Source of the DNA: Kiloniella sp. EL199
GTDB taxonomy: Bacteria > Pseudomonadota > Alphaproteobacteria > Kiloniellales > Kiloniellaceae
Direction of reading: 5' to 3'
NCBI RefSeq assembly: GCF_900313065.1
Contig: NZ_OMPU01000010.1
Coordinates: forward strand, 372,001 to 436,000
Length of the DNA: 64,000 bases
Numbering within the stretch: position 1 is the stretch's first letter; every line of letters starts with the position of its first letter. Below are positions 43,762 through 52,709 of the stretch, piece by piece. Under the pieces are notes generated by a model that searched no databases, was not told where the DNA came from, and saw nothing but the letters and a program-made list of their open reading frames with translations. The position numbers and the translations under genes are program-made.

Positions 43762-45771
43762 ATGAGTAATGTTAAATTGGGGATGACCCGCCGTCGGTTG
43801 CTTCTTGGGGGTGTGGTTGCGGCATCTGCTGTTGGTTTTTCTCCCTTTTTAACGATGCGTAGTAATGCGTCACCACTGGCTGGGGAACTGCAATTGGTTC
43901 CTGCTACACCCAATCCTTTGGGATCGATAGAAAAACTGTTTTTGCTCAAGGGAGACCCATTGAGCGGTGCAATTAAACAGATTGTCACTGAAGAAGGTAG
44001 CCCGGTTCCATCACCAACACTTACTGCTGGTGAACGGCGGGTTCTACGAATTCTTCATTTTAATGACATGCATAATCATATTACCGAAATGCATGGGAAA
44101 AAAGGAGATACCTATCGTTTTTCCCAGATTGTAAAGCGGGTAAAGGCTGCACGTGCGTCGGCTGCTGAAAACGAGGCCGTGCTTTTTGTATCTGCCGGGG
44201 ATGACCACACGGGATCAATCTTTGATGAACTTATGGGGTGGAACGTAGATGAGTTCGTCGCTGATGCAGGCTATAGAACCTATTCTGCAGCAGGTCTGGA
44301 CATTGCGGCCATTGGTAATCACGAATTTGATCGCGGTGCGGAACTTTTGAAAAAAGCGGTACAAACCGATGCACGTTTTCCATTGTTATCCGCGAATGTG
44401 CATTCTTCTCAACATTTAAAGCGAGATGAAGATTATGTCGCGGCGGTGATTGCCGAAATCAAAGGCCTGCGGGTTGGCTTGGTTGGACTGACAACCAACA
44501 TCGATACTCGTGTTGGACAACCGGATGACAAAACGCTGGCCGTCGATCGTCCTTTGAAGGCGATCGAGAACATTTTGCCTGCAGTTGCTGAAATTTCTGA
44601 TGTTGTCGTGATTCTTTCACACTGTGGCTATGGGGTTGGTAAACATACATCCGGGAAGGCTGCGACAGTACGTGATGTTGGAGAGGGGGATTTTGCAATC
44701 GCCGGACTTGCCAGCAAGTTGACAGACAAGCCCGTTGTCGTCGTCGGGGGACATACGCACACGCGTCTTAATGAAGAGAAGATGGATGAAAACAATCTAA
44801 TTGACGGTGTATTGATTACGCAGGCAGAAGCACATGGCAAGTATCTGGGGGATATTGCCATGTCTATTGCGGCAGAGAACGGTCGCAAAGACTGGTATAG
44901 CTCGGTTTCTCTACATCCGATTAAACCCGGGGATAAACGTGTTGCTGTTGATGATCCAAAATTTCCGTCACTGCAAAACGAAGACGACTATGATGCAGAG
45001 TTTGAAAAGCAGCATATAACACCGCTAATCAAGGCGCTGGATAGTAAACTAGCAGAAGTAATTGGTAGAGTTGAAAGTACTGATCTGATACGTAAGGAGA
45101 TGATTGCATCGCGCTATGTCGGGGAAAATAAGCTTGCGAACTATATGAATGATGCTGTGCTGGCAAGATCTGAAAGCTTCGCCGGGGGGCAGGTTGACTT
45201 TGCACAATTTAACGCAACAGGTATTTCAACGGGTGTAGAACACGGTCCCCTCAGCTTCAAGAACTGGTATGATGTTATGCCCTACGCGGATGCCATTCAC
45301 ATCGCCAGCCTTAACGGACAACAGATAAATGAGATGCTGCAATCTAATGCCAAAAGGTTATTGCGTCAGGAAGAAGTTGAAAACACCAATCTTGATGGAT
45401 TTGTATCGCGTGGTTTTCTGCATTTTTCTTCCGGCATTCGTTATGAAATTGATCCCGGAGCATCAGCACGTGATGCGAGGGCTGTGAACATCACCTTGAA
45501 AGGCGAGCCTATCGAGAAGTGCTTGGAAAAAAGCTATACGATGGTCGTGAATACCTATCTTGCACTCGGAGGCTTTGGTGAAAATTGGAACGGTAAGACA
45601 ATTGGCGGTGGCGTTCCTGAGGGAATTCCAAGTTTTGATATGCGCAAACTGGACTACGACCACACAGGATTGATCTATCGAAATGAAGTTATTGCTCACA
45701 TTCGCAACAGTCAGATTATTTCACCTGAAACAGGTGCCAGACTGGACGGGCGGCTTGTTGTTTTGGGGTAG
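43762..45771 (+). CDS. Tat-exported 5'-nucleotidase/metallophosphatase
   Basis: 669 aa. The N-terminus has a twin-arginine signal (TRRRLLLGGVVAASAVG). The metallophosphoesterase domain shows LRILHFNDMHNH (about 96-107), SAGDDHTGS, GNHEFDRG and GGHTHTRL. The C-terminal 5'-nucleotidase domain starts at about 420 (NYMNDAVLARSE) and includes FKNWYDVMPYADAIH and NTYLALGGFGENW. It would hydrolyse extracellular nucleotides to nucleosides and phosphate in the periplasm. A later ATG at 43783, just before the Tat motif, is an alternative start. Confidence 0.92.
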   Translation: MSNVKLGMTRRRLLLGGVVAASAVGFSPFLTMRSNASPLAGELQLVPATPNPLGSIEKLFLLKGDPLSGAIKQIVTEEGSPVPSPTLTAGERRVLRILHFNDMHNHITEMHGKKGDTYRFSQIVKRVKAARASAAENEAVLFVSAGDDHTGSIFDELMGWNVDEFVADAGYRTYSAAGLDIAAIGNHEFDRGAELLKKAVQTDARFPLLSANVHSSQHLKRDEDYVAAVIAEIKGLRVGLVGLTTNIDTRVGQPDDKTLAVDRPLKAIENILPAVAEISDVVVILSHCGYGVGKHTSGKAATVRDVGEGDFAIAGLASKLTDKPVVVVGGHTHTRLNEEKMDENNLIDGVLITQAEAHGKYLGDIAMSIAAENGRKDWYSSVSLHPIKPGDKRVAVDDPKFPSLQNEDDYDAEFEKQHITPLIKALDSKLAEVIGRVESTDLIRKEMIASRYVGENKLANYMNDAVLARSESFAGGQVDFAQFNATGISTGVEHGPLSFKNWYDVMPYADAIHIASLNGQQINEMLQSNAKRLLRQEEVENTNLDGFVSRGFLHFSSGIRYEIDPGASARDARAVNITLKGEPIEKCLEKSYTMVVNTYLALGGFGENWNGKTIGGGVPEGIPSFDMRKLDYDHTGLIYRNEVIAHIRNSQIISPETGARLDGRLVVLG

Positions 45772-46002
45772 GATACTATTGGCTACCTGGCTCAATTCTT
45801 TCCTGCGTTTTCCCAAAAATGTACTATCGCCTATGCAGAGAAATATACATTTCCTTTAGCCTTTAGCAAAAATCAAGTTAAACACCTATATCGGTTCAAT
45901 TTGATTTTTGATGCTGTGTGTTTCAGAGCAAGGTCACCTAACGGGCTGGCCTTGCTGCTGGCTTGAAAAGTGTGATCAAGTTAACGCGCTTTTTGCCTGT
46001 GA

Positions 46003-46449
46003 CTAGTGGTCGGGTACATTGATCTTGATTAGAAGTTTTGAAAGCGTTCCAAGATCATTTTCTGACAGTCCGGAACCTATAATATCTTGGATTGCTTTTG
46101 CGTAGATTGGCCACATCCTTAATCTTGTATCTCGTCCCTTTTTTGTGATGACTATCCGATGTCCCCGACCATCTTCTTCACAGGGTATACGTTGTAGATA
46201 GCCATTTTTTTCGATGCGATCCAACAAGCGAGACAATCCATACTGCGGAAGCAGCAGGTTACGTTCAATTTCGAAAGGACGGAGGCCATTGTTACCAGCT
46301 TTATCCAGCTCTAACAGGATATCATACCATGAAAGTCGGGGAAGCTGTTCGGCCTTGAGTGCATTTTCTGTATAGGCCAAAGCTTTTTTCTGGATGCGGA
46401 ATATTCGCCCCCAGATTTTCATGATTTCTTGTGTTGGTATATGCGTCAT
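46003..46449 (-). CDS. MarR-family regulator divergent from DoxX
   Basis: About 148 aa from ATG 46449. The winged helix is LSWYDILLELDKAGNNGLRPFEIERNLLLPQYGLSRLLDRIEKNGYLQRIPCEEDGRGHRIVITKKGRDTRLRMW. The frame continues through the operator region to 46548, but that leader would put coding sequence across the palindrome and is unlikely. It probably represses itself and the doxX gene through the 40-bp palindrome. The ligand is unknown, perhaps a phenolic or thiol-reactive compound. Confidence 0.88.
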   Translation of the reverse strand: MTHIPTQEIMKIWGRIFRIQKKALAYTENALKAEQLPRLSWYDILLELDKAGNNGLRPFEIERNLLLPQYGLSRLLDRIEKNGYLQRIPCEEDGRGHRIVITKKGRDTRLRMWPIYAKAIQDIIGSGLSENDLGTLSKLLIKINVPDH

Positions 46450-46493
46450 CTGACAACAATGACAGGTAGCTGCAATTGCATCAAGTTTGACAT

Positions 46494-46533
46494 ATATATG
46501 CATTTGCATTAATGTACATGCAAATGCATATAT
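46494..46533. promoter_or_regulatory. 40-bp perfect palindrome, MarR operator candidate
   Basis: Arms ATATATGCATTTGCAT (46494-46509) and ATGCAAATGCATATAT (46518-46533) are exact complements around TAATGTAC. The right arm ends three bases before the doxX ribosome-binding site. It lies between two divergent genes. Confidence 0.75.
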
Positions 46534-46547
46534 GTGGAGGTATCGCA

Positions 46548-46967
46548 ATGACTCAGGATAATTTGACGGAACTTACTACTTTTGTACTTCGAGTAGCGCT
46601 TGGCATCATGTATTTAGCGCATGGCGTTGTTTTGAAGTTTTACATTTTCGGATTGGCAGCAGCGGCTGATTTTTTTGAAACAATTGGTTTTCCCGGCTGG
46701 ACTGTCTACGCCGTTTTCACTGCTGAATTAATCGGTGGTCTTATGCTGGTGTTGGGAATTCAGGCGCGATGGGTTGCACTGGCCTTGCTTCCCATTCTTC
46801 TTGGGGCAACATGGGTACATGCTGGTAATGGATGGGTTTTCTCTTATCCTAATGGTGGTTGGGAATATCCAGTTTATTTAATTTTGCTGTCTTTCGCACA
46901 GTTCACACTTGGTGACGGTCGTTTTGCGTTAAGCAAATCCAAAGTTCTACCAAACATGATTTCGTAA
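46548..46967 (+). CDS. DoxX-family membrane protein
   Basis: 139 aa from ATG 46548 (GGAGG eight bases upstream). Four hydrophobic helices; VLRVALGIMYLAHGVVLKF and FFETIGFPGWTVYAVFTAELIGGLMLVLG are DoxX signatures. The family is linked to quinone/thiosulfate redox or detoxification, but most members are uncharacterised. It is controlled by the divergent MarR gene and followed by SDR debris. Confidence 0.87.
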   Translation: MTQDNLTELTTFVLRVALGIMYLAHGVVLKFYIFGLAAAADFFETIGFPGWTVYAVFTAELIGGLMLVLGIQARWVALALLPILLGATWVHAGNGWVFSYPNGGWEYPVYLILLSFAQFTLGDGRFALSKSKVLPNMIS

Positions 46968-46999
46968 TTATAGAACCCTTAAGACTATGTTTTGTTAAT

Positions 47000-47342
47000 G
47001 CAGGCGCTGTCTTGAATCAACAGGTTGTACTAGTTACAAAATTTGCGTCATTTGAAGCCGGAAATAATGTTACGCTTGCTATTCTTTCGCGGTGTGCCGC
47101 AGGTCTGTTGCTATGGTTTGTAACGAACCCTTCCTTTGTTGGAAGCAATAGAACGTTCCATGAGTATCTGCGCCACCGGGGAGAATACTGTTTACCCACA
47201 AATCCTTCGGAGCCGTATTTTGTTGCGAGACGTTCATCACGCCATTGATTCCGGATTTTAGAGCTGCATAGGGTGCCATATCCAGCATATCAATGGTGTG
47301 CTCGACAAAAGTGGAGGTGAAAAAACAAAAATTCAAAAGCAA
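47000..47342 (-). pseudogene. Decayed short-chain dehydrogenase (SDR) 3' fragment
   Basis: On the minus strand, one frame reads MAPYAALKSGINGVMNVSQQNTAPKDLWVNSILPGGADTHGT, matching the YxxxK active-site helix and the VNxxxPG strand of SDRs. After a frame change near 47190 another reads HRERIASVTLFPASNDANFVTSTT, matching the SDR C-terminal PEEIA...LFLASDDASFVTG. The NAD-binding N-terminal half is gone and at least one frameshift is present. It lies between doxX and ada. Confidence 0.6.
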
Positions 47343-47431
47343 GAACCAGAGTTTGGATAGATGATCTTTGAGATAGCTTTTAGAAACTGACGAAATGTTG
47401 TGTTACAAGTTGGATGACAGGAGCAAAAGAG

Positions 47432-48511
47432 ATGGCAAATGTTATGGGTGCCTCACCAGAATTTTTAACGGATGATGAGCGTTATCAGGCGATTGTAGAT
47501 CGTAATACTGCGGCTGATGATGTTTTTTATTATGCTGTCTTGACGACAGGAGTTTACTGCCGTCCTTCCTGTGCTGCGCGTTTGGCATTGCGAGAAAATG
47601 TCAGCTTTCACAGCAGCTGTGAAGAGGCTGAAAAAGCAGGATATCGTGCTTGTAAACGGTGCCGTCCCAATGAAATGAAAAAGGAAGAACGTCAGGCTCT
47701 TGCAATTGAAAAAGCCTGCCGCCTGATCGAAGAAGCCGAGGACGCACCGGATCTTGATACCTTGGCAGAAGCTGTTGGCATGAGCCGTTTTTATTTCCAC
47801 CGTACCTTTAAGGCGATCACAGGCGTCACACCAAAAGCCTACAGCAATGCACATCGGGATGATCGGGTACGTAAAGGGTTGAACAAAAGCGAGACGGTGA
47901 CAGAAGCCATTTATAATGCCGGCTTTAATTCCAATGGTCGCTTCTATGCCAACACTGAAAAGTTGTTGGGGATGAAGCCAACGAGCTATCGCAAAGGGGG
48001 CAAGGATACTGAAATTCATTTTGCCCTTGGGGAATGTTCGCTGGGATCAATCCTTGTTGCTGCAAGTGAAAAGGGAATTTGTTCCATTATTCTTGGCGAT
48101 GATCCCGAGATCATGTTGCAGGATCTGCAAGATCGTTTTTCCAATGCAATCCTGAAGGGTGGTGACACGGAATTTGAAAAATGGGTGGCACAGGTGGTCG
48201 GGTTTGTCGATGACCCCGCAATTGGTCTTGATCTGCCGTTGGATATTCGGGGCACAGCCTTTCAACAGCGCGTCTGGAAAGCTTTGGTTGATATTCCGGT
48301 GGGAAGCCGATTGAGCTATGCGGAAGTGGCAGAGAAAATTGGCTCACCTAAGGCGGTTCGGGCTGTGGCCTCGGCTTGTGCGGCAAACCATATTGCCGTT
48401 GCCATTCCTTGTCATCGCGTTGTCCGTAGTGATGGTGCTTTGTCCGGCTATCGCTGGGGCGTAGAACGCAAGCAAAAGTTATTGGATTGTGAAGCGGTTG
48501 CAGCCCAATGA
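47432..48511 (+). CDS. ada: Ada: methylphosphotriester/O6-methylguanine-DNA methyltransferase and regulator
   Basis: 359 aa from ATG 47432 with AGGAG eight bases before it (an ATG 18 bp earlier is less well placed). N-terminal Zn domain: VYCRPSCAARLALRENVSFHSSCEEAEKAGYRACKRCRP, with the acceptor cysteine and zinc ligands. The middle AraC helix-turn-helix is TLAEAVGMSRFYFHRTFKAITGVTPKAY. The C-terminal methyltransferase has PCHRVVRSDGALSGYRWG with its acceptor Cys. Methylation of the N-domain turns it into an activator of the alkylation response. The stop overlaps the next gene as ATGA. Confidence 0.95.
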   Translation: MANVMGASPEFLTDDERYQAIVDRNTAADDVFYYAVLTTGVYCRPSCAARLALRENVSFHSSCEEAEKAGYRACKRCRPNEMKKEERQALAIEKACRLIEEAEDAPDLDTLAEAVGMSRFYFHRTFKAITGVTPKAYSNAHRDDRVRKGLNKSETVTEAIYNAGFNSNGRFYANTEKLLGMKPTSYRKGGKDTEIHFALGECSLGSILVAASEKGICSIILGDDPEIMLQDLQDRFSNAILKGGDTEFEKWVAQVVGFVDDPAIGLDLPLDIRGTAFQQRVWKALVDIPVGSRLSYAEVAEKIGSPKAVRAVASACAANHIAVAIPCHRVVRSDGALSGYRWGVERKQKLLDCEAVAAQ

Positions 48512-49263
48512 AAATTCTTGAAAATATGGATGTGGCAGAGAGCTTCAGTGATCAATTTTTGGGTTATCGGGGGTTCTGTGCGATATCTGAGGTCAAGATG
48601 GCGCAAGACTTGGATAAAAAAGGTTACGCCATCCTCAAGGGAGCAATTTCTGAGCGCGATTGTCATGTTCTGGCTGCCGGTTATGACGCAGAAGATCCTT
48701 ATCGCTCTCGGGTGGTTATGTCCCGACATGGTTTTGGACAGGGAGAATATAAATATTTTGATTATCCTCTCCCGGATCTCATTGCTCGTTTGCGAAGGGA
48801 ATTTTATGAGCCCTTGGCTAAAATTGGAAACAGGTGGAATGGGTTGATGAAAATAGATCAACGCTTTCCCGGAACGCATCAAGAGTATCTCGATATTTGC
48901 CACGACGCAGGACAAAGCAAGGCTACGCCTTTGTTATTGCAATACGGAGTTGGGGATTATAACTGTCTGCATCAGGACGTATACGGTGAGTTCATCTTTC
49001 CCTTGCAAGTTGCTTGCCTGCTTTCCAAGCCCGAACAGGATTTTACCGGGGGTGAGTTTGTTCTCACAGAACAGCGACCCCGTATGCAGTCGCGTGTAGA
49101 GGTTGTTCCTCTTGATCAAGGTGATGCCGTTATTTTTCCTGTTCGTCATCGCCCTAAACATGGAACACGTGGAACTTATCGGGTGAATATACGACATGGT
49201 GTTAGTGAAATCAGGTCCGGCAAGCGCCACACCCTCGGTCTGATTTTCCACGATGCGCAATAA
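48508..49263 (+). CDS. 2OG-Fe(II) oxygenase linked to ada
   Basis: 251 aa of the 2-oxoglutarate/iron dioxygenase fold. The metal triad is LHQDVYGEF (His and Asp, about 152-160) and HGTRGTYRVNIRHG, in which a His and the 2OG-binding Arg lie near 214-224. The N-terminal KMAQDLDKKGYAILKGAISERDC resembles COG3826-type proteins rather than AlkB itself. Overlap with ada (ATGA) indicates co-regulation with alkylation damage, so demethylation of DNA or RNA bases is plausible but not shown. Confidence 0.85.
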   Translation: MKILENMDVAESFSDQFLGYRGFCAISEVKMAQDLDKKGYAILKGAISERDCHVLAAGYDAEDPYRSRVVMSRHGFGQGEYKYFDYPLPDLIARLRREFYEPLAKIGNRWNGLMKIDQRFPGTHQEYLDICHDAGQSKATPLLLQYGVGDYNCLHQDVYGEFIFPLQVACLLSKPEQDFTGGEFVLTEQRPRMQSRVEVVPLDQGDAVIFPVRHRPKHGTRGTYRVNIRHGVSEIRSGKRHTLGLIFHDAQ

Positions 49264-49425
49264 TATTTGCGATAGCTATTTAAGCCAAAGGTCTAAGGCT
49301 TTGATAGGAAAATTTATCCTCGGCAAACGTTTTATTAACTTAAATACGGGACCTTATTATCTGCGATTTTGAGAAGTACAGGCATTACAGGATGCCTTAA
49401 AAAAAACAGGGGGTGTTATCGCCGA

Positions 49426-51135
49426 ATGGAGAAAATTGCGACTAGTGAGAACACGGATAATTTAACGCTGGCTGAACGGCGGGCTTATGCTGCCCGTCGC
49501 GATCTTCATACACTTGGAGATGCTCTGCAGGGAGAGTTTGAAGGAACAATGTCCCAGGTCAAATTGGCGGGGGACGCGATGCAGGATGCAAGTATGGCAA
49601 CGCGGAATGCGTTGGATAGTGTCAGTACCCAGGCTAGCCAACTGGAAAATGACGCTAATACCGCAACACAAAATGTTGATGCTGTTGCAGCTGCAACGGA
49701 AGAAATGAATGCTTCTGTTGCGTTGGTGGGCGAACATGTAGCCAAAACTGCGGAAAGTGCGAAGGGTGCTGCAAAAGAAGCCAAAGGAGCAACTGATACT
49801 ATCCAGATCCTTGCGCAGGCTTCCGAACGGATTGGGGATGTTGTCAAACTGATTGAAGGTATAGCCGGGCAAACCAATCTTTTAGCTCTGAATGCGACAA
49901 TCGAAGCTGCCCGGGCAGGGGATGCCGGGAAAGGATTTGCCGTTGTTGCCAGTGAAGTGAAAAGCCTTGCGCAACAAACTGCGGAAGCAACAAAAGACAT
50001 AACTGATCAGATTAGTGAAATTCAGTCGGTGACAGGGCAAGTGGTCGAGGTGATTTCGAACATTTCTTCTGTTATCAATTCTGTCGAAGATTTTTCTTCG
50101 GAAGTATCTGATCGTGTTCAGGAACAAGTCTCTGCAATTAATGAAATCGGCAAGAATGCACAGCAAGCTGCCGTTAGCACGCGCCAGGTAACAGATTCTA
50201 TGTCGAAAGTTGTTGCAGAAGTGAACGATGTTTGCAGTTTGACAGGAACGCAGGAAAGCAGTGCAAATCAGATGCGGGATCTTCTTGAGGCGCTTAATCT
50301 TCGTTTAGAGACTGCAGTTAAGGAAACACACTCGGATGGCGGAGAACAACTCGAACGTATCCCGTATGATCTATATGGTATTGTGGCTTATGAAGGAACC
50401 CGTCAGCCCGTAACATTGCGAGATTTTACAACAGAAGGTGTTTTATTATGCAGACTCGATATGATTTTGGAAGAGGGGAATTCTGTTGATATTGAGTTAC
50501 GCCCCTATGGAATGCTTCATGGTGTTGTGCAGGACGCTCATGTTTCAGGAATTAAAGTCTCTTTTAATCAAGAGTCTAGTGAAATCGCGAAAACATGTTT
50601 GGAAGGGGTGATTGCAATTGACCAGCCCTTTATTGCAAAGGGAATAAGTGTAGCGGAAGATATTGGCCGACGCTTTGAAAAGGGGGTCGATGCGGGTGAA
50701 ATATCATTGGATGATTTGTTTGACCGAGACTATCAAGCTGTTGAAAACAGCAATCCACAACAACACACGACAAGGTATCTGGACTTCACTGATCGCGTCT
50801 TGCCCGAAGCTCAAGAACCTGTTCTTGATTTTCATGAGAAGGTTGCTTTTTGTGCGGCAGTTGATGTTAACGGATATCTGCCAACCCATAACTTGATTTA
50901 TAATAATCCGCAAAGACCAGATGATCCTGTCTGGAATGCGGGTAATTGTCGAAATCGGCGAATTTTCACAGATAGGACAGGGGCGTCTGCCGGAGCGAAT
51001 GTACTCGAATACCTGTTGCAAAGTTATTTACGGGATATGGGCGGAGGGAACTTTGTTTTAATGAAAGATCTAAGTACCCCAATCATGGTTAAAGGAAAGC
51101 AGTGGGGTAATTTGCGCATGGGCTATGCACCCTGA
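49426..51135 (+). CDS. Soluble methyl-accepting chemotaxis protein with PilZ-like and C-terminal sensor domain
   Basis: About 569 aa from ATG 49426, with no membrane helix. Residues 20-300 are the coiled-coil signalling domain with its hairpin tip ([50 protein letters not shown]). Residues of about 325-405 look like a PilZ-type beta barrel ([14 protein letters not shown]...[21 protein letters not shown]). The last 120 residues ([21 protein letters not shown]...[20 protein letters not shown]) resemble a PAS/Cache-type ligand domain seen in alphaproteobacterial MCPs. It would signal to a CheA array in the cytoplasm. Confidence 0.88.
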   Translation: MEKIATSENTDNLTLAERRAYAARRDLHTLGDALQGEFEGTMSQVKLAGDAMQDASMATRNALDSVSTQASQLENDANTATQNVDAVAAATEEMNASVALVGEHVAKTAESAKGAAKEAKGATDTIQILAQASERIGDVVKLIEGIAGQTNLLALNATIEAARAGDAGKGFAVVASEVKSLAQQTAEATKDITDQISEIQSVTGQVVEVISNISSVINSVEDFSSEVSDRVQEQVSAINEIGKNAQQAAVSTRQVTDSMSKVVAEVNDVCSLTGTQESSANQMRDLLEALNLRLETAVKETHSDGGEQLERIPYDLYGIVAYEGTRQPVTLRDFTTEGVLLCRLDMILEEGNSVDIELRPYGMLHGVVQDAHVSGIKVSFNQESSEIAKTCLEGVIAIDQPFIAKGISVAEDIGRRFEKGVDAGEISLDDLFDRDYQAVENSNPQQHTTRYLDFTDRVLPEAQEPVLDFHEKVAFCAAVDVNGYLPTHNLIYNNPQRPDDPVWNAGNCRNRRIFTDRTGASAGANVLEYLLQSYLRDMGGGNFVLMKDLSTPIMVKGKQWGNLRMGYAP

Positions 51136-51165
51136 ATAATCAAGCCTTATTCCGCTATCATTTAT

Positions 51166-52110
51166 TTACAAGGCTTTTATCCATTGGGCCTCATGGTTGG
51201 TAGCTGCCGATGTTTGTGATCGGAAAATAGCGGTTGTCTTTTTGACATACTCTGGGTCCCCGGAAGTGAAGTATTGCGTTTTGCCTTGTTGTTTTGTTGT
51301 TTTGTTTGTCAGCTTGGGGTGTCTTTTTAGGTAATCTGCTAGACTGTCAGCACAGATAGAGGGTTGGCAGAGAATGGGAACACCTTGGCCCATGATATTG
51401 CCGATGATTTTGTCAGCAGCCTTCTCAAACGCTTTTTTAAGCAAGGGATAGTGCGTACAACCCAGCATGATCCAGTTGGGGATTTTATTGTTTTCCTCAA
51501 CCAGTTGGCTTACATAATCTTCGACTAATGCATCTGTTATTGCTGAGTCTATTTTCGTTTCCAGCGCAGGAACCAGTTCCGGACAGGCTTGTTGGATGAC
51601 GTTAAGCTGTGGCGCACGTTTGCCAATTTCAACAAGATAGGTCTTGCTTTTCACCGTAGCTTCGGTAGCAAAGATACCCACAGTTCCCTGTAGATATTGT
51701 TGGGGGTGTTGTTCCCACTTAATCCAGGGGCGGTCCGTGATAGTTTCAACCATGGGAACAAGCACGCCGAGGATACGTTTGTTGGGGGCATAGGAAGGCA
51801 ACCATTCCTGTTGCAACTTTCGCAGGGCAATGGCTGATGCTGTGTTGCAGGCCAGAATGACAAGGTTGCATCCCTGATCGAACAGGAATCGAACTGCTTG
51901 TCGGGTCATTTCATAAACTTCCGGCCCGGTTTTCTCACCGTAAGGTGCCCGCTGATGATCCCCGAAATAGAGGAAATCATGCATTGGTAAAGTGGTTTGT
52001 AGCGCCTGTAATATGGTAAGGCCTCCCGACCCGGAATCAAAAACGCCGATAGAACCAGATAGATTTATTGTATCGAATTGTTTTGGTATGGATGTGTCAG
52101 CTTTGAGCAT
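51166..52110 (-). CDS. murI: Glutamate racemase
   Basis: 314 aa from ATG 52110. Converts L- to D-glutamate for peptidoglycan. Motifs: SIGVFDSGSGGLTILQAL (Asp-Ser), VILACNTASAIALR with the first catalytic Cys and WIMLGCTHYPLLK with the second. The length exceeds the usual 260-290 because of an insertion near 130-160 (DRPWIKWEQHPQQYLQG) and a longer C-terminus. Its 5' end overlaps the upstream gene by about 14 bp, so the two are probably co-transcribed. Confidence 0.93.
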   Translation of the reverse strand: MLKADTSIPKQFDTINLSGSIGVFDSGSGGLTILQALQTTLPMHDFLYFGDHQRAPYGEKTGPEVYEMTRQAVRFLFDQGCNLVILACNTASAIALRKLQQEWLPSYAPNKRILGVLVPMVETITDRPWIKWEQHPQQYLQGTVGIFATEATVKSKTYLVEIGKRAPQLNVIQQACPELVPALETKIDSAITDALVEDYVSQLVEENNKIPNWIMLGCTHYPLLKKAFEKAADKIIGNIMGQGVPILCQPSICADSLADYLKRHPKLTNKTTKQQGKTQYFTSGDPEYVKKTTAIFRSQTSAATNHEAQWIKAL

Positions 52111-52498
52111 TTTTACAGCTATAAACACCACTTATGGCAGCAATTTGACGATGATGGTAGCTCAGTTGAAATTCTGCATCCGGTACTATTTCCACAGGGC
52201 TTTTCGCAGCTTCCTGAAGCAAAAGAGCACAGAAGCTTTTCAGGTTTCCGTCCAGAGTCTCTTGTGAGAGAGCATTGTCGTCAGAAGCGCCAGTGATGAG
52301 AAAGCGTACTTCGCGATCTGAAAGGATTTCAACCTGTCCAATCCCTTTGTCTTTAAGCGATCCGTAATTGCTTACCGCAGCACGGATAAACTGCCGCTGA
52401 TCAGGAGCAGTTTTTTCTTCGGGTAATATATAAAATAATGAGAGCGATAGAAGAGCAATAACTGCTAAGCTGCTGATGATCCACTTGTTTGTTCGCAT
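52097..52498 (-). CDS. Hypothetical membrane-anchored protein upstream of murI
   Basis: 133 aa; one N-terminal helix (WIISSLAVIALLSLSLFYIL) followed by a mixed alpha/beta soluble part with a single conserved-looking core GQVEILSDREVRFLITGASD. I do not recognise the family. It has its own ATG start and overlaps murI by 14 bp, so it is probably a real gene in a two-gene operon. It is likely periplasmic. Confidence 0.6.
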   Translation of the reverse strand: MRTNKWIISSLAVIALLSLSLFYILPEEKTAPDQRQFIRAAVSNYGSLKDKGIGQVEILSDREVRFLITGASDDNALSQETLDGNLKSFCALLLQEAAKSPVEIVPDAEFQLSYHHRQIAAISGVYSCKNAQS

Positions 52499-52709
52499 GG
52501 TTGCTTTGCACTCAATTCCTGTGTAAAAAAATAGAAGTATTTGGTTATGTACTTTTTATGTACTGCCGTACTATATAGGCCCGATTATCCCGCGGGTCAT
52601 CTAAATTTGTAGGAATTGATTTCGGGGTAGAGTGCGACCTGAGTTGGGGGATCCCGGTAACACCCCTGTTACAGGGATGTTGTTTGCGAAATATATCACG
52701 GTGTTGTTA

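Noticed and set aside
46450-46548. Longer MarR protein starting at 46548
   Set aside because: It would make the 40-bp palindromic operator coding sequence and adds a leader with no similarity to MarR proteins.
47012-47248. 78-codon plus-strand frame between doxX and ada
   Set aside because: It is antisense to the recognisable SDR remnant and has no family motif.
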